Assembly (NCBI GenBank): GCA_900696645.1
Contig: CAADGV010000014.1
Span: 49,596-113,595 of the forward strand
Length of the DNA stretch: 64,000 nucleotides
From: an uncultured Chlorobiota bacterium
GTDB lineage: Bacteria; Bacteroidota; Ignavibacteria; UBA10030; UBA6906
Direction of reading: 5' to 3'
The notes beneath the pieces are model-generated. The model ran no database searches and had not been told where the DNA came from. It worked only from the letters and a program-made list of their open reading frames with translations. Position 1 is the first letter of the stretch. Each line of letters begins with the position of its first letter. The position numbers were made by a program, and so were the translations under genes. This document shows, piece after piece, positions 47,938 to 59,621 of this stretch.

Positions 47938-48069
47938 GAAGATTCTCCTAAGGATGAACGTGAAATGTAGATGGACATCTTCCCGAACATGTGCATCATG
48001 GTTCAAATGTATCAAACCCATCAGGTAAAGTCAAGCAGCGTGCAAAATTGTGGCTTTCGTGTCACGGAT

Positions 48070-48978
48070 TCAGCGAAGTGCGGCCTTCAAGTGTTTGGCA
48101 ATCTTTCTGCAAATCTCCAACACCACCACATCGGGCACGCCGTCACTATGCTTCGATTGCAGCCGCATGTCGCAGATTTCGTTCACATAGTCAACCGCAA
48201 CAAAGCGGCCGTCATCCGCAACGGCGATTTCTGTCGAGAAGAATTCCAGTTTGCAGACGGCATGGATTTTTTTTGTGATGGAAATGAGAGGGCGAAGGCG
48301 GTGCGCCGTCATTTCCTGTCGCGAGATCAGATGGTAGATGTGTGTCTCATCGTCCCACCAACACGGAATGACGCTTCCGAACACGAAGAACACCCGGAAC
48401 CACGCCTTCCTGTTCTCCATCCGAACAGGCACAATCTTTTCCTGCAGCAGGTACTTGTCATTCTTGTGATGCTGCCGCGTTTCGATGATATCTTTCAGCG
48501 AAGCCGCGTTCAGCACAACCCCGATGCCTCCCCCCGTTGTGTTGGCCGGCTTGATGATAAAGGGCCATTTCAGATTGGCGATATCGCTGAGGCGAAGCTC
48601 GATTTCCTTCTTCTTGTTATGGGGCGAGATGATGACGGAAAACGGCACTTCGATGCCTTTCGTGATGAACTCGAGATGCATCGTTGCCTTGTCGATTGCA
48701 TGATGAACGTCATCAGGATGATTGATGAACAGCGCCCCGGATTTTTTCATGAAGCGGGCAAGCGGCGGAAACTTCTCGTCGCCGTCACCGGCGCGGTCGA
48801 GAAACGCGCCGAACCTGAGTTCGCTCTTCTGCATGTTCCCGAGAGTTTCCTGCACATTATGATGGGTGATGGAGTACGACTTCAACTTGAGCCGCTGGAC
48901 TTCCGATTCTAACATGGCAACGAAGTCGGTGTCGAATTCCCAATCCCAGGCAATAGCAAGATGGTAATAGTCGGGCAT
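48070..48978 (-). CDS. ATP-grasp-like protein
   Basis: WPFIIKPANTTGGGIGVVL, YLLQEKIVPVRM, AVDYVNEICDMR. Confidence 0.65.
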   Translation of the reverse strand: MPDYYHLAIAWDWEFDTDFVAMLESEVQRLKLKSYSITHHNVQETLGNMQKSELRFGAFLDRAGDGDEKFPPLARFMKKSGALFINHPDDVHHAIDKATMHLEFITKGIEVPFSVIISPHNKKKEIELRLSDIANLKWPFIIKPANTTGGGIGVVLNAASLKDIIETRQHHKNDKYLLQEKIVPVRMENRKAWFRVFFVFGSVIPCWWDDETHIYHLISRQEMTAHRLRPLISITKKIHAVCKLEFFSTEIAVADDGRFVAVDYVNEICDMRLQSKHSDGVPDVVVLEICRKIAKHLKAALR

Positions 48979-49066
48979 GATAACAAGTGATCGTGTCGTG
49001 TGATAGATATTAATACGAAATTCGGGGTTTCAATCAAGAATCCTCTTCTTGTTATTCACCCGTGTT

Positions 49067-50827
49067 ATGAATATATTTTTCGTGAAAAACACGAGGGGAT
49101 TTGTGAAAAAGCTGTTCATTGCATGTGTATGTGTTGCCGGTGCCTCGCTGGTTCTCGGCGGCTGTTCGGGAAGCAAGCAAGCTGTTCCGTCAGCGGGCGC
49201 AAACGAACAAACCGGGGCAAGTCCCCGTCCGCCGATGCACGATGTCGCCACGCAGCACATGATCAACGGCTCGTTGTACGAAGTGAAGGGCGAGTATGCA
49301 CAGGCGATTCTCGAATTTCAGGATGCCCTCCGGTACGCAAAAGACCCCGCCATCTACTATGCCCTTGCGAAAAATTACGCTGCATTGAACAAGCATTCGC
49401 TTGCCATTGAGTCTGCGCGGCAGGCGGTGAAACTCGACCCCGCCAACCCGGAATACCGCCGCATTCTTGCCGCATCGTACGCGCATACGTTCGAGTTTGA
49501 CTCCGCCGCGGCGATGTATGAAGATATTGTGAAACGCGATTCAACGAACATCGAATCGTGGTTCAATCTTGCGCGCCTGCAGCAGGCACGCAATCCGCAA
49601 AAAGCCCTTCAGACTCTTGAAGAGATAACCAACAGATTCGGGCCTCAATGGGAGATTTTGTTGCAGATTGTCGAGCTGCACAACGCCGCCGGCGATTTTG
49701 CCCGGGCCGCCGAGGCGATGAAAAAAATGACGGATCTGGATCCCTCCAATCTCGATTTGAAACAAAGTCTTGCCCGCGCATTTGTCCGCGCCAATCAGCC
49801 GGAAGAGGCGCTAAGCATCTATCTTGATTTACGCGAACGCGATCCCGAAAACAATGAATACGCCGCGGAACTCGGCGGTGTATATCTGATGCAGAAGGAA
49901 TATGCCAAGGCTGCAAAAGAGTTTGCCGTTACGCTTGCGCAGGATACCGTCAATGTTGAGGACAAGCTTCGCATCGGGCAGATGTACTTCAGCCAGCTTG
50001 AAAAAGATTCCACTATTGCGCCGTATGCCCGCGACGTGTTTCAACGCATCCGGAAAGCGCATCCGCAGGATTGGCGTGCCTACTGGTTCCTTGGTGCAAT
50101 CGGCGCCATTACCCGCGACGATTCTCTTTCTCTCATCAATTTCAAAAAAGTCACCGAGCTGGCAAGTTGGAATGCGGACGGATGGGTGTATCTCTCTTCC
50201 GTGTTCTTGGAGAAAAATGATTTCGATGCCGTCGTTACCGTTCTCGAATCAGCCCTGAAAGTTCTGCCGGAAGAACCCCGGATTCATTCGATACTCGGGT
50301 TTGCGTACAACAGACTCGGCCGGAATAAAGAGGCCATCAGTGTGCTGGAAAAAGCCCGAACGCTCGATCCGAAGGACATGAACACGCTCTCGCAGCTCGC
50401 ACTGATTTATGACGGAATGAAGATGTATGCAGAGTCCGACTCATTGTACGAAGATGTGCTGCGCATCGATCCCGACAATCATCTCGTTCTCAACAACTAC
50501 AGCTACAGCATGTCCGAACGGGGGTTGCAGTTGCAGCGGGCGCTGGCAATGTCGAAGCGGGCCATCGAGCAGCAACCCGACAACCAGGCATATCTCGACA
50601 CGTACGGGTGGATTCACTTCAAGCTCGGCAACTACGCCGAAGCGGAAAAGTGGATAAAGAAAGCAATCGACAAAGGGAATGCGAGCGCCGTCCTCTATGA
50701 ACATCTCGGCGACGTGTATGAGCGGATGAACGACACCGAGCGTGCATTGGAACAGTGGGGCATTGCATTGAAGCTCGACGCCGATAATGCCGAACTGAAA
50801 GAAAAGATTTCCCGTTCCATGCGATGA
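49067..50827 (+). CDS. TPR-repeat lipoprotein
   Basis: Lipobox VLGGCSG; many TPR units. Confidence 0.88.
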   Translation: MNIFFVKNTRGFVKKLFIACVCVAGASLVLGGCSGSKQAVPSAGANEQTGASPRPPMHDVATQHMINGSLYEVKGEYAQAILEFQDALRYAKDPAIYYALAKNYAALNKHSLAIESARQAVKLDPANPEYRRILAASYAHTFEFDSAAAMYEDIVKRDSTNIESWFNLARLQQARNPQKALQTLEEITNRFGPQWEILLQIVELHNAAGDFARAAEAMKKMTDLDPSNLDLKQSLARAFVRANQPEEALSIYLDLRERDPENNEYAAELGGVYLMQKEYAKAAKEFAVTLAQDTVNVEDKLRIGQMYFSQLEKDSTIAPYARDVFQRIRKAHPQDWRAYWFLGAIGAITRDDSLSLINFKKVTELASWNADGWVYLSSVFLEKNDFDAVVTVLESALKVLPEEPRIHSILGFAYNRLGRNKEAISVLEKARTLDPKDMNTLSQLALIYDGMKMYAESDSLYEDVLRIDPDNHLVLNNYSYSMSERGLQLQRALAMSKRAIEQQPDNQAYLDTYGWIHFKLGNYAEAEKWIKKAIDKGNASAVLYEHLGDVYERMNDTERALEQWGIALKLDADNAELKEKISRSMR

Positions 50828-51600
50828 TCCGACGAAACGTCTGCCTGTTGCCGGTTCTCACCCTTCTTGTCGTGTCGTGTGCACCCAAGCGTTCCGAACT
50901 GCTTCTCAATACCGATGCTACTTCTCCTGCAATCCTTCTCAACAGGCTGGAAGAGCGCGAAGCAAAACTCACGACGCTTGTCGGGCGGGGGATTGTGACG
51001 TTCGACAGTCCGGAAATGGCCGGCTCCGCGTCGTTTCTGTCGAACATGAAAAAACCCGATTCTCTGCTCGTCACGCTGGCAGGCCCGTTCGGTATTGAAG
51101 TCGGTACGCTGTTTCTTTCGCGTGAGAAGTACGTCATGTACAACAGTCTCGAGAACAGTGTCGCCACGGGCGATCCGACAGGTGCGGCACTCCGTTCCGT
51201 TATTCCTTTTGAACTGACTCCCGAACAAATACTCAACGCGTTTGCCGGCGTGTTCAGTATTCCGTATTCGGAAAAAGAGTTGCAGGGATATGCAATTGAG
51301 GATGACATGTTTTTTCTTACATATTCATGCGGGAAGAATACCTGCCGGTATTGGATTGACCCGCGCTATCTGGTTGTGTCGCGTTTCGAACAGCGGGATG
51401 CAGATGGAAATCTGCTTGTTGAAGCGCGGGCGTCGTCATTCACCGAGCAGGACGATGCCGTTGCTGCCCGGCGTATTCGCATCACGTTTCCGCAACAAAG
51501 CAGGCAGCTTTCCATTGCCTACAGTTCGTTGACGCTGAACGGCGGCAAAACGGATTTTCGTTTCTCTATTCCGTCCAATGCAAAACCACGCTTTCAGTGA
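50824..51600 (+). CDS. DUF4292-like lipoprotein
   Basis: Lipobox VVSCAP; LolB/LolA-like architecture; ATGA overlap with the upstream gene. Confidence 0.75.
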   Translation: MIRRNVCLLPVLTLLVVSCAPKRSELLLNTDATSPAILLNRLEEREAKLTTLVGRGIVTFDSPEMAGSASFLSNMKKPDSLLVTLAGPFGIEVGTLFLSREKYVMYNSLENSVATGDPTGAALRSVIPFELTPEQILNAFAGVFSIPYSEKELQGYAIEDDMFFLTYSCGKNTCRYWIDPRYLVVSRFEQRDADGNLLVEARASSFTEQDDAVAARRIRITFPQQSRQLSIAYSSLTLNGGKTDFRFSIPSNAKPRFQ

Positions 51601-51606
51601 CAGTGT

Positions 51607-52791
51607 ATGAAGTATGCGCTCTGCATAGTGATGTTGTTGGTGACGGCCGCCCCTGCTTTTGCGCAGGATGAAATCACTAAGCGGAAAAATGAACTGCAGA
51701 ATATCCGCAAACAGATTCAGGATTTCGAACAACGGATCAAACAGCAGCAGGCAAGGGAAAAGTCAACGCTTGAGCTTCTCGATTCGTATGATCGGAAAGG
51801 GACTCTGCTTCGCAAGCTGATTGCAAGCCTGAAAGCGGAAGCAGCCGTCTTGCAGAACTCCATCGGAAAAACGAAAGCCGAGTTGAACCAGCTGGATACG
51901 CAATTGAAATTTTTGAAACAGCATTATGCGCAGTATGTGAAATCGGCGTACAAGTCGGGCAGGGTGTATGATGTGGAGTTGCTGCTTTCTTCGCGCTCGA
52001 TCAATCAGGTGTTTGTCCGTTCGTACTATTTGCGTCGATTCACCGAGCAGCGCAAACGCGACGCGGACAAGATTGACATGAAGCGTGCTGAAGTTGAGCA
52101 GGTGCAGTACCGGTTGCAGTCACAGCTTGCCGAGGAACGGCGTCTAATTGCGGAAAAAGGAGCGGAAGAAGATCGCTACGCGTCCCTCGCCGCCGACCGC
52201 AAAAAAGTGCTTGCCGACATTAGAAAAGACAAGAACACATTCCAGCGGGAGATCGATCGTCAGAAGAAAGCCGCAAAAGAACTGGAGAACGTGATTACCA
52301 GTTTGATTGAGGCCGACAGATTGAAGAAAGAAAAGCGTGACGCCGCAGTCAAAGAAGGCATTCTTCCGCAGCCCCCCCCGATAACAGGAAACTTCGAATC
52401 GAAAAAAGGAAAGCTTCGCTGGCCTGTGAGTCAGGGACTTGTTGTGGCAAAGTTCGGCAATCAAATCCACCCGCGACTCAAGACGGTTACAACCAATACC
52501 GGAATTGACATTCAGGTAAAGGCCGGCTCGCCGGTAAGTTCTGTTGCCGATGGCGAAGTCTCGACAATTCTTTGGTATCCTTCGTACGGCAATCTTCTCA
52601 TTATCAATCACTACAACGGTTATCGCACCGTGTACACGCATCTTTCTGAGATCAGCGTGACAGAAGGACAGAAGGTGAATGAAGGCGATCTTATCGGGCG
52701 GAGCGGCGAGGCAATCGACGGCCCGCGGCTGCATTTTGAATTGTGGAAAGAACGCGAGAAACAGAACCCCGAACACTGGCTCAGCCGATGA
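51607..52791 (+). CDS. EnvC-like murein hydrolase activator (M23 domain)
   Basis: Signal peptide, long coiled coil, [34 protein letters not shown]...VYTHLSE...LHFELW. Confidence 0.9.
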   Translation: MKYALCIVMLLVTAAPAFAQDEITKRKNELQNIRKQIQDFEQRIKQQQAREKSTLELLDSYDRKGTLLRKLIASLKAEAAVLQNSIGKTKAELNQLDTQLKFLKQHYAQYVKSAYKSGRVYDVELLLSSRSINQVFVRSYYLRRFTEQRKRDADKIDMKRAEVEQVQYRLQSQLAEERRLIAEKGAEEDRYASLAADRKKVLADIRKDKNTFQREIDRQKKAAKELENVITSLIEADRLKKEKRDAAVKEGILPQPPPITGNFESKKGKLRWPVSQGLVVAKFGNQIHPRLKTVTTNTGIDIQVKAGSPVSSVADGEVSTILWYPSYGNLLIINHYNGYRTVYTHLSEISVTEGQKVNEGDLIGRSGEAIDGPRLHFELWKEREKQNPEHWLSR

Positions 52792-55430
52792 AACGGTTTG
52801 TCATTCCTGCCGCAATAGCTTGCGCCTCGCTTGTTGTCACACTCATCCTCGGCAGTCCGCTAAATTCTCTTGAGGAGCAGGTCACATCGGTCAAGTACAG
52901 CCTTCGCGGTGACCAGCACGCCGACACGAACATTGTCATCATCTACATCGACAATGAGGCCGTAAAGGAGCTTGGCTGGCCGGTCCGTCGCAATTTTCAT
53001 GCGCTGATGATCAGCGCCCTCGCCGATTTGAAAGTGAAAGCCATCGGCGTGAATATCCTGTTTGAAAATCCGACACTTGAATATCCCGAATACGATCAGC
53101 TTCTCGCCCGCATTGTTGGCGATGCGCGTACAGTTGTGCTGAGTTCGTATTTCGATAAACTTGTGCTAAGCGGCTGGAAGCTTGCAAGAATTGGTGATGA
53201 AGATGTGCCGCTTGCAGACGATGATTCAACCCGTATGTTCGACTTTCCGCTTGTGTCGGATGTTTATCGTTTGGGAGACGGGCTGCATCTTCCCATGTCA
53301 TCGCTTGTCCGTGCGGCAGCGGGTATCGGGCATGTCAATATTGAGGATGATGGCAGGATTTCGCTTTTTGTGGCCAGCGATCAGTTTGTGATTCCTTCTC
53401 TCGGAACGGAAATTCTGCGTGTGTATTCGGGCGTCAGCAGAAACGCGATACGCTTCGAGCATAACCGGCTTGCGTTGCGCAAAGAAGGAAAGTTGCTCGA
53501 AATACGCACGGATGAGGGGAAAGTCAGGCTGCATTTTCCGGGCAGGATTTCTTCATTCACCCTCTATCCCTTTCTTGAAATACTGAAGTCGTATGATGCC
53601 CTTCGTTCAGGCCGCGTGCCGCTTATTCCCATTGGCAATCTGAAGAACAAGATCATCCTCATCGGCGTCATAGCGGAAGGCCGGACCGAGACGTTCGCAA
53701 CGCCGGTTGATCCGCGCTTTCCTTCGCTCGGACTTCATGCCGTGTTTCTTGACAATGCGCTGCGTTCCGGATTCCTGCAGAGTATGCCGTGGTGGGTTGA
53801 CGTACTGCTGGCTTTGCTGGTCGGTTATCTCTGCGCATTTTCGGCTCTGCATTTTGTGTCGTCGGCCCGGTGGGTTGTTCCATTTGCGACGATCCTCGCG
53901 GCAATCCTGATTTCGCATCTTCTGTTCGTCATCGTCCCGCTTGTGCTTCCTGTCGTGCCGCTGATTGTTGCCGGATTGATTTCGACAACGGCGGCTCTCT
54001 TCTACAGACATCGCTTCGTTCAGGAACAGCTCAAAAGAGCTCTGACTGAAAAAGAGCGCATTGCCGCCGAGTTGCAGGATCGTGAAGCAAAAGTCGCCGC
54101 TCTTGAGCGTGAGTTGGTTTCTCTCGAAAGAAACAAATCTGCCGACAGAACAGCCGGATTGTTGGAGGAAATCCGCAAGTACAAAGCGGAAATTCACGCG
54201 CTGAGTTCACGCAAGGACGATATGGAGGAGGCAGCCGTTCTTGACGCTGCAACGGAAGCGCAAATGTTCGAGGGGATGGTCTATCAATCGGGTGGCACGA
54301 TGCAGGCCGTTACAGATTTTGTATGCAAGATCGCCGCGAGCGACGCAACTGTTTTGATTTTGGGAGAAAGCGGAACAGGCAAAGAGATGGTTGCCCGCGC
54401 AATTCACAAACGAAGCAACAGAGCCGGAAACGCTTTTATTGCCGTGAATTGCGGAGCGTTGGCGGAGAGTTTATTGGAAAGTGAATTGTTCGGGCATGAA
54501 AAGGGGGCATTTACGGGAGCGGTGAAGGAGAAAGCCGGCCGCTTCGAGCTTGCCGACGGTGGAACGATTTTTCTTGATGAGATCGGTGAGGTGAACGAAG
54601 CGTTCCAGTTGAAATTGCTTCGTGTTCTGCAGGAGGGCGAAATCGAACGCGTCGGCGGAACGAAAACCATCAAGGTGAATGTCCGGGTCATCGCCGCCAC
54701 GAACAAGGATCTGAAACAATCGGTGAAGGAGAAGCGATTCCGGGAGGATCTTTTCTACAGACTGAATGTACTTTCAGTCGAGCTTCCGCCGTTGCGTGAA
54801 CGGCAGGATGACATTCCGCTGCTTGTCAATCATTTCATTCAAAAAGAACATGCCGGAATGAAGGTGTCGAAGAACGTATTGAATACACTGCAAACATATT
54901 CGTGGCCGGGAAACATCCGTGAACTCGAAAGCGTGATCAAGCGTGCGGTACTTCTCGCAAAAGCGGAGAAGCGTCACATGATCAGCATGAAGGATCTGTC
55001 AGACGAAATTTCCGCCGCTGCAAACAATGCCATTGCGATCGAGGATCAGATTCTTGAGTCGTTGCGGGAGAAGAGCTTCTCGCGCAGCGCCATCACGGAA
55101 ACAGCCGATGAGTTGGGCGGGCTTAACCGCGGCACTGTTGCCGAATATCTGCGCGGCCAGTGTCTGAAGGCGTTCGTCGATCACACGTACGATCTTGACA
55201 CGGCCGTTCGCTACATCTCCCTTTCGTCCGACGCGGCGGTCAACGAGCGCGTCAGAAAGAAGATGCAGGAGTATCTTGCCAACATCGCCGGGGCTGTTGA
55301 CTTCGACAAGCCGTGGGAGGAGGTCAGGTCAGCGCTTCGCCCGAAGATGAAGAACCTGCCGCAAAAGTATGACGCAACGCTCGAACAAGTTGCAGAGGCA
55401 TATTTCCGCCGTGTGTGGAGGGATTTCTGA
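52788..55430 (+). CDS. Membrane CHASE2-domain sigma-54 interaction (AAA+) activator
   Basis: CHASE2-like N-domain, three-TM block, coiled coil, [32 protein letters not shown]; unusual C-terminal extension. Confidence 0.88.
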   Translation: MKRFVIPAAIACASLVVTLILGSPLNSLEEQVTSVKYSLRGDQHADTNIVIIYIDNEAVKELGWPVRRNFHALMISALADLKVKAIGVNILFENPTLEYPEYDQLLARIVGDARTVVLSSYFDKLVLSGWKLARIGDEDVPLADDDSTRMFDFPLVSDVYRLGDGLHLPMSSLVRAAAGIGHVNIEDDGRISLFVASDQFVIPSLGTEILRVYSGVSRNAIRFEHNRLALRKEGKLLEIRTDEGKVRLHFPGRISSFTLYPFLEILKSYDALRSGRVPLIPIGNLKNKIILIGVIAEGRTETFATPVDPRFPSLGLHAVFLDNALRSGFLQSMPWWVDVLLALLVGYLCAFSALHFVSSARWVVPFATILAAILISHLLFVIVPLVLPVVPLIVAGLISTTAALFYRHRFVQEQLKRALTEKERIAAELQDREAKVAALERELVSLERNKSADRTAGLLEEIRKYKAEIHALSSRKDDMEEAAVLDAATEAQMFEGMVYQSGGTMQAVTDFVCKIAASDATVLILGESGTGKEMVARAIHKRSNRAGNAFIAVNCGALAESLLESELFGHEKGAFTGAVKEKAGRFELADGGTIFLDEIGEVNEAFQLKLLRVLQEGEIERVGGTKTIKVNVRVIAATNKDLKQSVKEKRFREDLFYRLNVLSVELPPLRERQDDIPLLVNHFIQKEHAGMKVSKNVLNTLQTYSWPGNIRELESVIKRAVLLAKAEKRHMISMKDLSDEISAAANNAIAIEDQILESLREKSFSRSAITETADELGGLNRGTVAEYLRGQCLKAFVDHTYDLDTAVRYISLSSDAAVNERVRKKMQEYLANIAGAVDFDKPWEEVRSALRPKMKNLPQKYDATLEQVAEAYFRRVWRDF

Positions 55431-55607
55431 AATCGCCTGAATTGCAGGCTTCCCGCACTTCTTTCGCAATTTCCCGCACTTCCCGAAACCTACCTTGACT
55501 TTCATCCCCGCTACTTCAATTGCAGGCAGCGCCATTTCTTGGCAATTTTAAGCTGTATTTGCAGATTTCTTGCATCAAAGAAGAATGCATTACATTGAAT
55601 AGCTAAC

Positions 55608-55623
55608 TGGCACGGTGGTTGAT
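55608..55623 (+). promoter_or_regulatory. Candidate sigma-54 -24/-12 promoter
   Basis: TGGCAC-N5-TTGAT, close to TGGCAC-N5-TTGCW but with A for the -12 C. Confidence 0.4.
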
Positions 55624-55698
55624 CTTTGATTGGCAGAATTAAACAAACAAAGTTGGTCTGATGTCAAATAACAAATTTAACAAACAAGGGAGGAAGGT

Positions 55699-56670
55699 AT
55701 GAAGAAGTCTTTTGCTCTGCTCTGGACGATTGCTGTGACGGTAGGGCTGCTTGTCACAGGGTGTAACAAAACCGCAAACGGACCGGAAGAAGGAGGCGCT
55801 CCGGCGGGTGTGACCGATGAACAATCGGCAATGAAAACCGCCGCCGAGAATGATGAGTTTGTGAAGAATGATGAACTCACATTCGCGGATCAGACAATCA
55901 CGTCAACCGACTACGCATACGTTGCCGGACAGATTCAAGCTTCGATAACGCCGATCCGCTGGGGACGATTCATCACAAGCGTCACGCGTCAGACGACAGT
56001 CACGATTCAGCCCGGTGACACGATAGCGATTGTTCGTGTACACAAAACGATCAACGGGACGCTCAAGATCCGTGCAATTACATTGCTGGGCGATACTGTT
56101 CTCGTCGAAAAACCATTCAGCGATGAATCCGACCGCAACGTGATGTTCAAGCGTGTACGCCGCGGAGCCGAACGTTTCTGGTTGAATTGGATTCCGGTTG
56201 CCACGTCGCTGGTTGACGGCGGTACGCCGAACGGCCAGATCGACATCAAGTCGATTGAACTGACCACCCGCGGCGGAACAACGATCACGATCACTGATCC
56301 GCTCAGATATTTTCTCCGCTATCGCTGGCTGCGATTGCCGCACGGTGATCGCGACATGCTCGAATTCAATGGCACGGATACTGTCCGCGTAAAGGTGACA
56401 TTGGAGAGTGCATCGGCGGATACCGATCTGGTAGCGTTGCGATTCGGTGCCAACTCGCTGCACAGAAATCGTGCGCGCATGGTTTTGACAAGCCAGACCA
56501 TTGGCGGCACACTCGGCTTTGTGAAGACGTATGAGCAGAAGTTCTTCGTCCACAATCGCCCCGGCTACTTCCATGCCGGCGTTGAAGCAATGACAAAAGC
56601 AACACTGTACGACGACAACCTGAGCGCCTACAGCGTCAGTTGGTGGGGCGTACCGTACAGAGTGTATTGA
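55699..56670 (+). CDS. Hypothetical lipoprotein
   Basis: Lipobox LLVTGCNKT; intact ORF. Confidence 0.7.
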   Translation: MKKSFALLWTIAVTVGLLVTGCNKTANGPEEGGAPAGVTDEQSAMKTAAENDEFVKNDELTFADQTITSTDYAYVAGQIQASITPIRWGRFITSVTRQTTVTIQPGDTIAIVRVHKTINGTLKIRAITLLGDTVLVEKPFSDESDRNVMFKRVRRGAERFWLNWIPVATSLVDGGTPNGQIDIKSIELTTRGGTTITITDPLRYFLRYRWLRLPHGDRDMLEFNGTDTVRVKVTLESASADTDLVALRFGANSLHRNRARMVLTSQTIGGTLGFVKTYEQKFFVHNRPGYFHAGVEAMTKATLYDDNLSAYSVSWWGVPYRVY

Positions 56671-56782
56671 GCAGGTGTTGATGGTGGGGAGAAAGCGCAG
56701 CCTCTCGATTCGTTGGGGGGGCTGCGCGTCTTTTCACCGTTGAAGATGACGCCAAGTTTAAGCTTATTAGGGCGGTAGTGAT

Positions 56783-57616
56783 ATGAATACGAAATTATCC
56801 ATAGCGATCCTGATCGCAGCAATACTGGCGGGCTGCCAGAAACCCACCGAAGTGCAGCTGCGCGATGATCAATCTCCGCTTGAAATCGAAGCGATCAGTG
56901 ATGCCGATACATCGCTTGACGAAACGGCGGTGGATACGACGGCGCTTCTGCCGCGTGATCATCGTGACTACATCGGGTTTGCGACAGTCAGCTCCGTCAA
57001 GTCCGATTGGGGAAATGGCGTGCGGCAATCTGTGCACGCCCGGGTCGTGGTTGTCAACAAATCAAACCGGATTCCATTTCGTGACAGAGGGGTGTTCTTC
57101 GGCAGGTTGCTGGGAACCGTGCGCATCAACGGAGAAATCATGATTCCCCGCCTCCGTATTCAGGGCAATCTCGACAGCGGCATCGAGTATGTGCGGGACA
57201 TCCTCAACCATCTGCCCCGGCGGGTGTATACGTTCACGGCTGATTCCCTTGCTTCTCCCTTGACGATTGAGTCCCCGGAAAATCTCGTTGTCGCATCACC
57301 GGTAGGGGGGCAACGCATCGCACGCGAAAACGATTTTGAGTTGCGATGGTCGGGTGAGGAGAGAATCTCGCTGATTGTCAGCAGGATGGTCGTCGAGCAG
57401 GGAGAAGTAACGGTCGTTCCCGTTCTGCATATCAAAGCAAGGCAAATACACGACCGTGTTGTTCTCAGCAGACGAATTCTCAGTTTGCTTCCGCGTGGTG
57501 ATTATGTATTCAGCTTTGTGGCATCAAACAGAGGTGAGTATCAGACAGCGCGGTATCAGGGAAAAGTACTGATGCAGGCGTCATCAATTTACAATGTTCG
57601 GGTTGATTTGATTTAG
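56783..57616 (+). CDS. Hypothetical lipoprotein
   Basis: Lipobox ILAGCQK; intact ORF. Confidence 0.7.
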   Translation: MNTKLSIAILIAAILAGCQKPTEVQLRDDQSPLEIEAISDADTSLDETAVDTTALLPRDHRDYIGFATVSSVKSDWGNGVRQSVHARVVVVNKSNRIPFRDRGVFFGRLLGTVRINGEIMIPRLRIQGNLDSGIEYVRDILNHLPRRVYTFTADSLASPLTIESPENLVVASPVGGQRIARENDFELRWSGEERISLIVSRMVVEQGEVTVVPVLHIKARQIHDRVVLSRRILSLLPRGDYVFSFVASNRGEYQTARYQGKVLMQASSIYNVRVDLI

Positions 57617-57621
57617 CATCT

Positions 57622-59610
57622 ATGACACAAAAGGGTCTGATGATTATGCTGGGTCTCGCCATGACTCTCTCGAATACGTACGGCCAATCATTGTTCAGCG
57701 CCCGCGCAACGGCGGTGGGCGCGTACGCGCCGTTTGTTGCCGATACGAGAGGATTTGTGAGCAACCCTGCAGGTCTTGTCGGACTTCGTGATTGGGAGTT
57801 TACAACATCAACCTACTTTGCGCGGTCGGACAACGGATTTGTTTTTCACGGACTCGCGCTCGGCAAGAGATTTCTTGACGACTTTGCCGTCGGCGTGCAG
57901 TATTCTCCCGGTTCGCTGCTTGAGTTTCTTATTCCGTCGGGTCTTTCCATCAACACGGGGGACAGTGTGGTTTCCCTCGACAAACGTGTCTCTTATTCGG
58001 AAGATTTTGCAATCGGATTTGCGTACAGGTTCGACGGGGATTTTTCAGTCGGCATCGGAGGGAGAATCCGGCGGGAGAAAGTCAGCGACACGGAATACAA
58101 ACTGATTCCCAACGTCGAAATTGAAACAACAGATTATACAAACCGGACTTTCCTCGGCGACGTGAGTATTTTGTGGAAGCCGACCCCGTCTATCACTCTG
58201 GTTGGAATGGCGAAGAACCTGCTCAGTACGGGCAGCACGTCATTTCCTGATGATCTTTCAGAATTCGAAATGCCGGCAAACCGGATTTTTGAGTTTGGCG
58301 TGAAGTACGACGTCGGTTCGGGCATCACGGTTGCAGGTGTCGGAAGCACGAACGAATCCGGCATGACGGGATTCGAATTCAAGATGCCCTATAATTTTGC
58401 ATTCCGAAGCAGCCTTTACTTCGACAACAATGAGTCGCCGTTTGTATACGCGTACGGCGTCGGTGCAGGATGGGGTTACGGCTTCCTCGAAGTGGATGCC
58501 GCCTTTCTCGGCTTCGTCAATCCGGACAGGCATTCCGGAAGATCCACAGCAGCAAACTTCAACGCCTCGCATATCACAAATCTCGATTTGCATGCGTACA
58601 CCCGGAATAAACTTGTGCTGTCGTTGAAGGCAATATTCGGCAACGTACGTGAGAGCTTGTTGCAGATTCAGGGAGTGGAAATACTGAGCGGCGTCTATCC
58701 TTCGTCGTACGAACTGTTTGCATTTCGTCCGATCGGCAGGGTTCGCGTCAGGAATATCTCTGACAAGACTATTCAGGCGAGGGCGAGTATTTTTATTGAG
58801 AGATTTATGAATGCTGCAACAGAGTCCGAGCCAGTGGAGTTGCTGCCCGGAGAAGAAAGGGAAATTCCGTTCAATGCCGTACTGAACGATCAGGTTCGTT
58901 CAGTGACGAAACTGACCGTCAGGGAAGCCAACGTGTACGTCTCAGCTTCCGCGAGCGAAGAGTACGACGATCGGGTGCAAACCAGAGTGTTGATTCATGC
59001 CCGCAACGATTGGGACGGCGATGTTCACTCACTTCGCTACTTCGTTACTCCCGACGATCCTGACATTCTGCGCTACACGCGTGATGTGTTGCTGCAGTAC
59101 AGGGATTCGCTTGCGGTTGTTCGGAAAGAATTGGAGCCGCTGATGAAGGCAAGGATTCTCTTTAATGAATTTGCGGAAAAGCTCGTCTATGTCGGCGACC
59201 CTAAACAGAGTAGCGATTATGTTCAATATCCTTCGGAAACGTTGGTGATGAAAAGCGGCGACTGTGACGACATGACGGTTTGTTTTGCTTCGTTGTTGAG
59301 CAGCGTCGGCATATCAACCGCATTCATTGATGTTGTGCCGCCGCAGAATCCGGAGAAGAGCCACGTCTACATGATGTTTGATACGGGACTCGACCCGAAG
59401 TTCGGATCCAGCGTAAGTGAAAATCCGAAACGATACATCGTCCGAAAAAATCGCCACGGCAACAAAACCATCTGGCTTCCTATCGAAACGACAGTTGTCG
59501 CTCAGGGTTTCGAATCAGCGTGGTCGTTGGGTGCGCAACAGTACCTTGAAGATGCGGAGATCAATCTCGGCCTTATCAAAGGTTGGGTGAAGATTGTGGA
59601 TGTTTATTAA
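57622..59610 (+). CDS. Outer-membrane PorV-like beta-barrel fused to a transglutaminase-like domain
   Basis: N-terminal SNPAGLVGLRDWEF...; C-terminal LVMKSGDCDDMTVCFASLLSSVGISTAFIDV transglutaminase-like Cys region. Confidence 0.72.
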   Translation: MTQKGLMIMLGLAMTLSNTYGQSLFSARATAVGAYAPFVADTRGFVSNPAGLVGLRDWEFTTSTYFARSDNGFVFHGLALGKRFLDDFAVGVQYSPGSLLEFLIPSGLSINTGDSVVSLDKRVSYSEDFAIGFAYRFDGDFSVGIGGRIRREKVSDTEYKLIPNVEIETTDYTNRTFLGDVSILWKPTPSITLVGMAKNLLSTGSTSFPDDLSEFEMPANRIFEFGVKYDVGSGITVAGVGSTNESGMTGFEFKMPYNFAFRSSLYFDNNESPFVYAYGVGAGWGYGFLEVDAAFLGFVNPDRHSGRSTAANFNASHITNLDLHAYTRNKLVLSLKAIFGNVRESLLQIQGVEILSGVYPSSYELFAFRPIGRVRVRNISDKTIQARASIFIERFMNAATESEPVELLPGEEREIPFNAVLNDQVRSVTKLTVREANVYVSASASEEYDDRVQTRVLIHARNDWDGDVHSLRYFVTPDDPDILRYTRDVLLQYRDSLAVVRKELEPLMKARILFNEFAEKLVYVGDPKQSSDYVQYPSETLVMKSGDCDDMTVCFASLLSSVGISTAFIDVVPPQNPEKSHVYMMFDTGLDPKFGSSVSENPKRYIVRKNRHGNKTIWLPIETTVVAQGFESAWSLGAQQYLEDAEINLGLIKGWVKIVDVY

Positions 59611-59621
59611 AGGAGGAGATT

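Noticed and set aside
47971-48912. 313-aa plus-strand ORF
   Set aside because: Antisense to the ATP-grasp-like gene, which has recognisable motifs
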